Of a DNA stretch of 64,000 nt, positions 9,999-17,728 are shown in pieces. Both the position numbers and the translations under genes were made by a program. The stretch covers positions 1,843,541-1,907,540 of the forward strand of contig NZ_CP036267.1 of NCBI RefSeq assembly GCF_007744255.1, read 5' to 3'. Origin of the DNA: Thalassoglobus polymorphus. GTDB taxonomy: Bacteria > Planctomycetota > Planctomycetia > Planctomycetales > Planctomycetaceae. How positions within the stretch are numbered: position 1 is the first letter of the stretch; each line of letters opens with the position of its first letter. The notes beneath the pieces are model-generated. The model was not told the origin of the DNA. It saw only the letters and a program-made list of their open reading frames with translations, and did no database searches.

Positions 9999-10685
9999 AT
10001 GAAAGCAGAAGTGAATATGCGCAATTCATTCCGGATTGATTGTTTGAGTACGATCGTTTTGCGAACCGGTTGTGATTCAGCGAACGTGGTTCAATCGTCG
10101 GAATCCGAGCGTTCCGAATTCATGGACCAGCCGACTGAACTGAGCCAAACAGAACTGCAAAGTTCGAAAAGCAAGGACGCATCATCAGAAAAGATATTTC
10201 GGCAACGCTTACTCCCAGTTTTCTCTTCACCAAATCCTTCGAGCTGTACGGAGTGCCATCTCAGCAGCGTTGCATTGAAAGACTACATTCGACCAAGTGC
10301 GGCAGAGACATTTTCAGCGTTGCTAACGCAAGGGTTGGTCAACGTTGATGATCCGAAGACCTCGAAAATCCTCACCTTTATCTAGCGGGCTCCTGACAAC
10401 TCCTCTCGGGTGCAGAAGAAAGTGCGGCAGCAGGAATTTGATGCATTTCGTGACTGGATTTTGGCAGCGGTTGCCGACCCCAAACTCGCCTCAACTCAAC
10501 CGTCCAAAGTTCGTGTTGGGCCCAAGGTATCGGATGAGGTAATTCGGCATACACGCATGGGGCGAGTACTCGCTTCGTTTATCGACAACGTCTGGACAGA
10601 AGTTGGCCGATGTGCGGCGTGTCGCTCAACTCTTGCCCAATGCCCAGAGCGTATTGAACAGAGCGTATTGAACAGAGCGTATTGA
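9999..10685 (+). pseudogene. planctomycete c-type-cytochrome-like protein, broken by an in-frame TAG
   Basis: One continuous frame runs from ATG 9999 to 10685 except for a TAG at 10383-10385. Before it the sequence carries a heme-binding motif CTECH (in SSCTECHLSSVALKDYIRP). After it the frame continues in the same style (VRQQEFDAFRDWILAAVADP, then WTEVGRCAAC). The second site reads CAACR rather than C-x-x-C-H, so its heme ligand is missing. Soon after this the 14-bp tandem repeat replaces the expected end of the protein. A stop, a lost His and a repeat-scrambled terminus together indicate a dead gene. Readthrough of TAG is possible but not supported by anything seen. Confidence 0.65.
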
Positions 10686-10802
10686 ACAGAGCGTATTGAA
10701 CAGAGCGTATTGAACAGAGCGTATTGAACAGTGCGTATTGAACAGTGCGTATTGAACAGTGCGTATTGAACAGTGCGTATTGAACAGTGCGTATTGAACA
10801 GT
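10649..10802. repeat. 14-bp tandem repeat, 11 copies
   Basis: Eleven head-to-tail units of GCGTATTGAACAG plus a final A or T fill exactly 154 bp. The first five units end in A and the last six in T, with no other differences, so two blocks were amplified from two founder units. The unit is not a multiple of three. On the minus strand all three frames stay open through the array, which creates artificial 14-residue repeat proteins that should not be annotated. There are no spacers, so it is not a CRISPR array. Confidence 0.95.
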
Positions 10803-10947
10803 GCGACTTGCGTGCAACCACCGATTACGACGAGGGAGAACGAGAGGGAAGAACATCTCCCATGTCCAGAGGAACACCAAGCCCAGCACTGTGAGACTCG
10901 GCTTGGCAAATCGACTCCACTCTGTCAGGTCATCCAGCACTCTTCGA

Positions 10948-11346
10948 CTACTCCGTTGCTTTGGAGAAGCCGGCGGCAATCAATTCTTTGTATCCAGGTT
11001 TCACCGCTTTCACTTTGTAGCCGTACCTCTCCAGGACATTTCCCACCGTCACTGCTCGTTTCCCGACGACGCAATGCGTGTAGAGAGTTTTGTCCTTCGG
11101 CAACACTTTCAGTTCAGCCTTGGTGACCCCATCACGAACCTGGCTCAAGGGGAAAAAGATCGCTCCTTGGACGTGGCCCTGATCCCATTCTCGTTTTTCT
11201 CTCACATCCACAAGCACAGCCTTCTCATTGTCGATATTCCTCTTGATTTCTGAAAGTGATTCCTTGGTGATATCTGCTGCGGAGAGAGTCCCAACGGAAT
11301 TCAGAATAGCAACAACTGTGAGCGCATAGGAGTAGGTGAATCGCAT
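10948..11346 (-). CDS. secreted rhodanese-like domain protein
   Basis: A 132-residue protein with a signal peptide (MRFTYSYALTVVAILNSVGTLSAA) and a single rhodanese domain. The domain shows VLVDVREKREWDQGHVQGA and the active-site loop THCVVGKRA with the sulfur-carrying Cys near residue 92. Rhodanese domains transfer sulfane sulfur or bind thiophilic ligands; in the periplasm next to metal efflux genes a sulfur or metal detoxification role is plausible but inferred. The frame is open further upstream, but ATG 11346 has AAGGAG five bases before it and is followed by the signal peptide, which decides the start. Confidence 0.88.
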   Translation of the reverse strand: MRFTYSYALTVVAILNSVGTLSAADITKESLSEIKRNIDNEKAVLVDVREKREWDQGHVQGAIFFPLSQVRDGVTKAELKVLPKDKTLYTHCVVGKRAVTVGNVLERYGYKVKAVKPGYKELIAAGFSKATE

Positions 11347-11508
11347 AACGACTCCTTTCATTTTGGCAGGTATGGTTCTGGTGTTTCTCAGAGCATGAAT
11401 AGTAACATCCGAGGTACGTTGACTGAATGTCAATGTAAAGTGAGAAAGAGATGCTCCGTGAAACTGTGAAACTTATCGAAGGAAATCGATAGGAACAGGT
11501 CAGTGTCA

Positions 11509-11739
11509 TTATCTACTCCAGATGGAGTACAATCTCGCAACAATATTGGCTGGTGTCAGTCCTCCCTTTGCGAGTTGATGAAGAAGTGCCTGGAATGTGT
11601 GAAAATTCCGTCGGTCAATCAGCGTTATGTCGACCTCGGCTTTCTTCAGCTGGCGAACCGTCTCCAGGCCACCAAATCCACCACCAATGACGACAACTTG
11701 GTGCCGTTGCCTTTCATTTAAATCATTCATCAACGTCAA
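11509..11739 (-). pseudogene. NDH-2-type NADH dehydrogenase, N-terminal stub
   Basis: The 76 codons contain the FAD-binding Rossmann start of a type II NADH dehydrogenase: QVVVIGGGFGGLETVRQLKKAEVDITLIDRRN, then the family stretch FQALLHQLAKGGLTPANI. Normal proteins have about 400 residues; here the frame stops shortly after the ANI motif and no continuation is visible in the 160 bp before the rhodanese gene. It has lost the NADH-binding domain and membrane-anchoring C-terminus and cannot be active. It lies directly downstream of another gene wreck (copA fragment), which suggests a deletion-prone segment. Confidence 0.8.
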
Positions 11740-11761
11740 CTCGATTCAATTTTTCCACAGT

Positions 11762-12427
11762 TCATCTCTCCAGCCGGACAGTTCGTAGTCGCAAAGAGTT
11801 CGCAATGACAGAGACGGAACTCAAGCTCATCGCCGCTGCCGCGATCATGGGGCTCAACAAGATTCCAATGAATGGATAGAGCAGACCTGCTGCAATCGGC
11901 ACTCCCAGAGTGTTATAGATGAATGCGAAGAACAGGTTCTGGCGAATGTTCTTCACTGTGATACGGCTTAGACGAATTGCTCTTTCAATCCCACGAAGGT
12001 CTCCTTTGACGAGTGTCACACCAGCACTCTCGATCGCGACATCGGTTCCAGTCCCCATCGCGATCCCCACGTCAGAGGCAGCCAGGGCGGGAGCATCGTT
12101 GATCCCATCGCCGGCCATCACGACGATCTTGCCCTGCTTTTTTAATTCTTCAACACGATTGTGCTTGTCTTCGGGGCTGACGCCTGCCCCCACCTCGTCG
12201 ATATTAAGTTGTTTTGCGACATGCTGCGCAGTCACTTCGTTGTCGCCAGTGAGCATGGGAATCTTGATACCGAGTTTGTGTAGCCCTTCAACCGCTTGCG
12301 GCGTCGATTCTTTGACCTCCAACTTCTGCAAGACTTCACCCAAAGTCTTTCCAGCTGCGAGCATCGCTTCACCTTCCTGGAGAAGCTTCGCAATCTGCTC
12401 AGGTTTGCGTCTTCGTCGCTTCGTCAT
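11762..12427 (-). pseudogene. chimera: IS3-type orfA N-terminus fused in frame to the C-terminal third of a copper P1B-ATPase
   Basis: Residues 1-38 ([27 protein letters not shown]) match the helix-turn-helix start of IS3-family OrfA proteins. From about residue 43 on the protein is the end of a CopA-type Cu+ ATPase: [21 protein letters not shown], the hinge [24 protein letters not shown], then the last two membrane helices. The phosphorylation site DKTGT, the CPC membrane site and all earlier parts are missing, so it cannot transport. The junction falls in the residues KEST, which fit both parents. It is open and starts with ATG, so a truncated protein could still be made. Confidence 0.85.
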
Positions 12428-12829
12428 CAGAGTCTCCTTTGACCATCATCGGTCAGTGAGACTCTCATAACATCTGGATCAGAAAATGGGGAGCATGCCA
12501 AAGGGCTTCGATACTGTTTTCAACAAACTCAAGTGATTTTGCAGTTCGTGCTAAAAGTGTTTGAGATATACGCTTTCTCAGGTCGCAAATGAAAACCATC
12601 TTTGTAGTCACCGTGTCATTAACGGCGAAGCTATAAAGATGGATCAAGGATTCGCAACAATTTGTTCATGTGAATTAGTGGCAACCTGGACAACTTCCCC
12701 CAGAGCTATATGACGAAGTCCGATTCGTCGATCCTTCGGGTATAGAAAGATATGTTGCATCCGTAGGTGCAGAAGCAATAGGTGCTCCGGTCACTACGGG
12801 CGACGTTGCATATGTTGTGAAGTTCCCCA
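12428..12829. other. stretch without a supported gene; start-less plus-strand frame
   Basis: No complete gene is seen. From 12679 a plus-strand frame runs open to a TGA at about 12937 and reads like real protein (VRFVDPSGIERYVASVGAEA, then GDVAYVVKFPITRGELQLYF). It has no usable start codon, since a TAG precedes it at 12676, and it runs antisense across the small lipoprotein gene. It may be the end of a gene whose front was deleted. Confidence 0.4.
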
Positions 12830-12847
12830 TTACCCGTGGGGAACTTC
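12819..12847. repeat. 10-bp perfect stem-loop at the end of the small lipoprotein gene
   Basis: GAAGTTCCCC (12819-12828) and GGGGAACTTC (12838-12847) flank a 9-nt loop that contains the stop codon of the minus-strand lipoprotein gene. A GC-rich stem at a gene end suggests a terminator or mRNA-stabilising structure, but no T run follows on the minus strand. Confidence 0.6.
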
Positions 12848-12934
12848 AGTTGTATTTCGGGAGCACTGACAACCAGACGATGCTGCCAGCAGAAATCCGC
12901 CTAAAAACAAGGCTGCTAAAGTCGTTATCTTCAT
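12830..12934 (-). CDS. very small lipoprotein/secreted peptide (34 aa)
   Basis: MKITTLAALFLGGFLLAASSGC is a standard signal peptide with a lipobox-like ending (ASSGC); the remaining peptide has one more Cys (CQCSRN) and ends in EVPHG. ATG 12934 is preceded by AAAGGACTC, a good ribosome site. Small planctomycete lipoproteins of this form are common and usually unassigned. The Cys-x-Cys pair and the position downstream of metal-binding protein genes make a metal-related role conceivable. The last codons lie inside the stem-loop 12819-12847. Confidence 0.55.
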   Translation of the reverse strand: MKITTLAALFLGGFLLAASSGCQCSRNTTEVPHG

Positions 12935-13068
12935 GATTTGAGTCCTTTCAAAATCGATTCGTTGATTGTGATGCCGAAGATTTTCTACAGAAAAGTAAGA
13001 AATGAAGGAATCGCCGACACTCCGTTGCCGACGATTCCTCAAGAGTCAAAAGCAATCAGGTCGGAGGA

Positions 13069-13548
13069 TTACTTGTGCTGATGACTCGGATCCCGCTTCA
13101 TTGATGCAGTCAAGTAAGTGTCAACTCGTCCCAGAAACGTTTCTGGATCGGCTGCGATCTTTTTGGAACAGGGAGGGCAGCAGATGTAGACCACTTGACC
13201 ATTGGTAATTGTCCATTTGGGGTTGGCAGGCAACGGTTTTTGCATCACGGGACACTTGCCTTGTGCTTGAGCGATGTTTGTGTGGATCGTTGCCCAGTGT
13301 TGAGGATTAATCTGCTTTTGCGTACAGCCTTTGCAGCACAGGAAGATTTCTTCTTTCTGTTCTCCAACGGCAACCTTAATGGGTGCTCCCATGCTGCCGA
13401 GCTTTTTCCCTGTGACCGGACAAATCTTTTGTGCCGTCGCACGCAAATGGTCCCGCTTGGCATGATCGTGAGCATGGCCATCATCGGCTTGGACGGATGA
13501 TGGCAAAATGGCAAACAGTGACATCGCAACGAGTGAATACGGTTTCAT
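13069..13548 (-). CDS. secreted Cys-rich heavy-metal-binding protein with two CC-type modules
   Basis: A 159-residue exported protein: signal peptide MKPYSLVAMSLFAILPSSVQA, a His-rich linker (DDGHAHDHAKRDH), then two related Cys modules. Module 1 reads ICPVTGKKLGSMG, followed by IFLCCKGC; module 2 reads KCPVMQKPLPANP, followed by VYICCPPC. The first closely resembles the C-terminal domain of the adaptor at 17728-19737. It probably binds Cu or Ag (soft metals) in the periplasm, feeding the pump much as CusF does. ATG 13548 follows GGAAAAGAAGA. The frame stays open upstream into a methyltransferase-like sequence with no stop between, but the signal peptide at 13548 marks the functional start. 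Confidence 0.82.
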   Translation of the reverse strand: MKPYSLVAMSLFAILPSSVQADDGHAHDHAKRDHLRATAQKICPVTGKKLGSMGAPIKVAVGEQKEEIFLCCKGCTQKQINPQHWATIHTNIAQAQGKCPVMQKPLPANPKWTITNGQVVYICCPPCSKKIAADPETFLGRVDTYLTASMKRDPSHQHK

Positions 13549-14256
13549 TCTTCTTTTCCATAAGTCTGAATAGAGAGCCGTTGTCGAACATCGACTTCGC
13601 TCCCAATCCATTGGTGAATTTGTGATAGGATTCATCACTGGTTTTAGTGAGTAGATTTTCCAGTTCTGACCAGGTCGACAGTCCGCATCGTTTTCTTGGA
13701 ATACCGATCTTTCCTCGAAGAGATTGGTGTACACAGGATTGTGATAAAGGACGACAACCGGTCGTGGATTGACATCAAGGGGATTCATTAAATTGTCGAC
13801 CACCAATTTGGTGATTTCTTCTGAGAAAGGGTTGTACAAAAAGACGATGAGTGGCTCTGATGGAAATTCGAAATCTGCTGCATCACTGTTCACAGAACGC
13901 ACATCCTCACATTGACGACGTGGACTTTGGGAATTGGTAATGTTCTGTGAAGCAATAACATGCGATTGATGTGCCAGTTCGACTCCAATCACTTTTCGGA
14001 ATGGGAATTCCGATGCAACCAATAAGACACGCCCTCTTCCTGCACCACAATCGACAAATGTGAATTCGCTCAGTTCGACCGGCAAAGTCGAAAGTAGCCA
14101 GCCATCATAGTAAGTATGCCAGTGCAGAAGCTCTGCTTGCCTTTTGAACCCACTCGTTTTGTGCCTCCTGGGTTTTAGTGACTTCCTTAACGAAGGCGAA
14201 TGCCGTGATCCTGTACGATTCTTTGGTTCCAACTCACGCAGCTTTCGTGTCCTCAT
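13549..14256 (-). CDS. class I SAM-dependent methyltransferase-like frame without its own stop
   Basis: About 236 codons starting at ATG 14256, which overlaps the end of the RND gene by 23 bp. The SAM-binding glycine motif is clear (FVDCGAGRGRVLLVASEFPF, then VIGVEL), and FLYNPFSE and VVLYHNPVY match later strands of this methyltransferase group. The frame then runs directly into the metal-binding protein gene at 13548 with no stop. Either a 395-residue fusion is made, or the original stop was lost. The end (SPMDWERSRCSTTALYSDLWKRR) looks like translated spacer, which favours a lost stop. The substrate is unknown and nothing ties it to metal resistance. Confidence 0.55.
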
Positions 14257-17200
14257 GCAGATGCTTCAGATCCACATCCGTGAAGACCTCATCGTTTGCT
14301 CCTAACTGCATCTTGAACTCCATATAGGCGCAATAGAGCGTTGGGACGATAAACGTCGTAAATGGTTCGATCAGCATCCCACCAAAAACGGGAAGTGCCA
14401 TCGCCTGTGCGACATCGGCACCGCGCCCCGTTGATGTCAGTACCGGAATCAGCGCAACAAGTGTTGTCACCGTTGTCATGACACAAGGACGAATTCGTTT
14501 GAGACCTGCTTCGTAAATCGCTACGCGAATATCTTCTACTGAACGAATTGTTTTGCGACTCAATGTTTCACGCATGTAAGTGGCCATGACAATTCCGTCA
14601 TCGGCAGCGAGCCCAAACAAGGCGATGAAACCGACCCACATCGCTGTATTCATGTCCACGCCCATCACGGCCACTGCAATCATGCCACCAGCAGCAGCAA
14701 CGGGGATGCCCGAGAACACAACCAATGAGATGGGCAGGTTTCGGAAGTGCAGGTAGTGCAAAAGTAAATTAATCAGAATGACAATTGGAACAATCCACAG
14801 CAGTCGCTGATTGGCTTCGATCTGGTTTTGAAACGAGCCGACTGGCTGCAGTTCGAAGTTACCTTCTGGAAAAATGAGTTTGCCGCTTTCGCGAGCTTCA
14901 CGCAGTGAAGCCATGACGGCATTGACGGTCTCCAAGTCGCCGGCGGAACCTTGTGGAGAGAATGATACATGTGCAACCAGTCGAGCGTCTTCACTGCTGA
15001 TCGCTCCGGGGCCCCAAGTTGTTTTAACCGTTGCGAGGTCTCCGAGTGGAACAACCTCACTCGTTTGGGTCACCACCGGAATCGAAGTGAGCTCTTCAAG
15101 GTGTTCGCGAGCACTTCGTTCATACCGGACTTGAATGGGGTATCGCTCTCGTCCCTCGACGGTCACTGTGGCATCGACACCACCGAGTCCGGCAGACACA
15201 ATTTGATTGACCATCATAGTGTTCATTCCGTAGCGGGCCGCGCTTTTGCGATCAACCTCGAATTCGACATAGGGTTTTCCCATGACAATGTCAGGATTAA
15301 CCGTTCCCTGATTCACCAAGTGATGAGTTTTGAGTTGTCTGGCCACTGCCCAAGCGGCTTGTGAGAGCCCTTCAAGATTGTCGCCGTAGATCCGCACTGC
15401 CATGGAGGCTTTGATCCCCGCTTGCAGCATGACGACGCGACCTTCAATCGGTTGCAGAGGTGAGGCGGGCGTGATTCCGGGGAGTGTGGCAACCTTGTTC
15501 ACTTCATCCCAAATCTTGCGCGCAGTCATACCCTCCCGCCATTGATCGCGAGGTTTGAGCATAATATATGTTTCGACCATTCCGGCAGGAGCGGGATCAA
15601 GCGCGGATTCAACTCGTCCGATTTTTCCTAGCACATTCGCGACTTCCGGGATCTGCTTGATCATCGAGTTTTGTGACTGCAGAGTTTCCATCGCCTGACT
15701 AAAACTTGATGCGGGGTATAAGCTGGGCATGTAAAACCAGCTCCCTTCATCGAGTGCAATCCAGTCATCGGTTTGCAGGCCTGTGAAAAGATGCTTAGCA
15801 TCGACATATCCAGGAATTTCATTGAGATCTGCCCCCAAAGCAGCGGCAACATTCTCGACAGGTCTTAATACTGTTGGCAAACCGATCCAGGCTCCCAGGC
15901 CAATAAAGAAGACCAAGGCCGGAACGGACAGAGCCAACAACTTATGGTTCAACGCAAACTTTAATCGTCCTCCGTACAGCCAAAGTACGAGGCGACTGAC
16001 TGGGTTTTGCTCCAAAGGGAGTACTCGTTCAGCGGCCAGCCACCAACCTGTGGCAGCCCCAATCAGGAGACTACAAAGGATGGTCAGCGGTAACGGCAGA
16101 AGAATCCGCTCAGCAAGGTAATCTCCCCAAACGAAGTATGCCAAGAGGCCAGTAATCGTGGACAAACCAAGCGATGAAAAAATTCGTTTCAGCCAAGTGG
16201 GTTGTGAGCTGCGAAGGAGGACTCGACACAGCATCGGCACGACCACGACAGCAACGATTAGACTGGATGCGAGAGCAAAAGTTTTCGTCCAAGCGAGAGG
16301 AGCGAAGAGACGATGATCACGCCCGGTTAGAAAGAAGACTGGCAAGAAACTAACAATCGTCGTTGTGACGGCTGTAATCACAGCAGGGACCACTTCCGCT
16401 GCAGAATCACGGATCACACTCAAACGCCCTTCATTTCCATCTGGAGATCCTTCCGCTTCCCAGTCCGCGAGATGCTCATAAATATTTTCGAGAATAATGA
16501 TCCCCATGTCGACCATTGTGCCGATCGCAATCGCAATCCCCGCTAATGACATAATGTTGGCATCAACCCCGAACAGGTGCATAGCGATAAATGACATCAG
16601 AACTGCCATCGGCAAGGTAATGGCTATGATCAAACTCGCTCGGAAATGCAGGAGAAAAAGGACCATGATCACAATGGTGATCATGGTTTCTTCGAAAAGT
16701 GCTGTCGTGAGCGTGAATATGGTTTCGTTGATTAACTCCGTCCGGTCATAAACACCAACGATACGAATGCCTTCCAGTTCCGACTCCAACGATGATATTT
16801 TCATTTTCACGCGGTCGATCACCTTGCGAGGGTTCTCGCCATATCGCATGACGATCACGCCGCCCACAGCTTCGTGTCCATTGAAGTCCAACGCACCGCG
16901 ACGAAATGCCGGACCGATCTGCACGTGCGCGAGTTCGCCCAAGGTAATCGGAACCCCATCTTTCGTGACGACGACGGTCTCTTCAATTTGTTCAACCGTC
17001 TCCGGTTCAGTCTTGCCCGAACCGATAAAGCCTTTGCCACGGACGATGTACTCCATGTCACCCTTTTCGACAGTCTTCGCTCCGACGTCGATATTGGATG
17101 CTTTGACAGCTTCAATTACTTTGCTTAAGGGAATGTCGTAATAGCGGAGTTCATCAGGGTCGACTTCGATCTGGTACTGCTTGACGTACCCACCAATCGA

Positions 17201-17728
17201 TGCGACCTCTGCAACTCCGTCCACGGACTTCAAAGCGTACTTCACAAAGAAATCCTGCTTTGAACGCAGTTCTGCGAGATCCATGCCCGGCGGCGGTTCG
17301 AGAACATAGTAATAGATCTGTCCTAGTGCGGTCGCGTCCGGAGCCAGAGTGGGCGTCACACCATCCGGGAGCGCTCCAGCGACTGTCGTGAGTTGCTCAG
17401 AGACGCGTGAGCGAGCCCAGTAGAAGTCCACATCGTCATCAAATGTGACTTGCACAAAGCTGAAACCGAACATGCTTTTGCCACGAACGTTTTTTGAGCC
17501 GGGCACCGCCTGGAGAGCAATCGAGAGCGGATAGGTAATCTGATCCTCAATATCTTTCGGAGATCGCCCCATCCATTCCGTGAGGATGATCACCTGGTTC
17601 TCACTGACGTTTGGAATCGCATCAACAGGAACATGCTGAGCGGAATGCCACCCGTAGGTGATCAGGCCAATCGAAGCAATGACGACGAGCATACGTTCAT
17701 GGATACAGAAATTCAGAATAGTCTTCAT
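14234..17728 (-). CDS. heavy-metal efflux RND permease (CusA/CzcA family), copy 1
   Basis: An inner-membrane proton-driven pump of 1164 residues that exports metal ions from the periplasm through a tripartite complex. Family marks: PVDAIPNVSENQVIILTEW near the start, EDQITYPLS, the proton-relay helix GIAIAIGTMVDMGIIILEN, and the periplasmic metal-path stretch RVVMLQAGIKASMAVRIYG with a conserved Met. About twelve membrane helices and two large periplasmic loops fit the fold. It starts at ATG 17728, overlapping the adaptor stop by one base (TAATG). It is slightly longer than Escherichia coli CusA (about 1047) because of an extended middle linker. Methionines and neighbouring genes favour Cu(I)/Ag(I) over Zn/Co/Cd, but this is inferred. 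Confidence 0.92.
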   Translation of the reverse strand: MKTILNFCIHERMLVVIASIGLITYGWHSAQHVPVDAIPNVSENQVIILTEWMGRSPKDIEDQITYPLSIALQAVPGSKNVRGKSMFGFSFVQVTFDDDVDFYWARSRVSEQLTTVAGALPDGVTPTLAPDATALGQIYYYVLEPPPGMDLAELRSKQDFFVKYALKSVDGVAEVASIGGYVKQYQIEVDPDELRYYDIPLSKVIEAVKASNIDVGAKTVEKGDMEYIVRGKGFIGSGKTEPETVEQIEETVVVTKDGVPITLGELAHVQIGPAFRRGALDFNGHEAVGGVIVMRYGENPRKVIDRVKMKISSLESELEGIRIVGVYDRTELINETIFTLTTALFEETMITIVIMVLFLLHFRASLIIAITLPMAVLMSFIAMHLFGVDANIMSLAGIAIAIGTMVDMGIIILENIYEHLADWEAEGSPDGNEGRLSVIRDSAAEVVPAVITAVTTTIVSFLPVFFLTGRDHRLFAPLAWTKTFALASSLIVAVVVVPMLCRVLLRSSQPTWLKRIFSSLGLSTITGLLAYFVWGDYLAERILLPLPLTILCSLLIGAATGWWLAAERVLPLEQNPVSRLVLWLYGGRLKFALNHKLLALSVPALVFFIGLGAWIGLPTVLRPVENVAAALGADLNEIPGYVDAKHLFTGLQTDDWIALDEGSWFYMPSLYPASSFSQAMETLQSQNSMIKQIPEVANVLGKIGRVESALDPAPAGMVETYIMLKPRDQWREGMTARKIWDEVNKVATLPGITPASPLQPIEGRVVMLQAGIKASMAVRIYGDNLEGLSQAAWAVARQLKTHHLVNQGTVNPDIVMGKPYVEFEVDRKSAARYGMNTMMVNQIVSAGLGGVDATVTVEGRERYPIQVRYERSAREHLEELTSIPVVTQTSEVVPLGDLATVKTTWGPGAISSEDARLVAHVSFSPQGSAGDLETVNAVMASLREARESGKLIFPEGNFELQPVGSFQNQIEANQRLLWIVPIVILINLLLHYLHFRNLPISLVVFSGIPVAAAGGMIAVAVMGVDMNTAMWVGFIALFGLAADDGIVMATYMRETLSRKTIRSVEDIRVAIYEAGLKRIRPCVMTTVTTLVALIPVLTSTGRGADVAQAMALPVFGGMLIEPFTTFIVPTLYCAYMEFKMQLGANDEVFTDVDLKHLHEDTKAA

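Noticed and set aside
10649-10802. Possible CRISPR array
   Set aside because: The 14-bp units are directly adjacent with no spacers, and no cas genes are nearby.
10496-10979. Minus-strand frames with 14-residue protein repeats (CSIRTVQYALFNT)
   Set aside because: They arise only because the 14-bp DNA repeat has no stop in any minus-strand frame. No ribosome site and no family.
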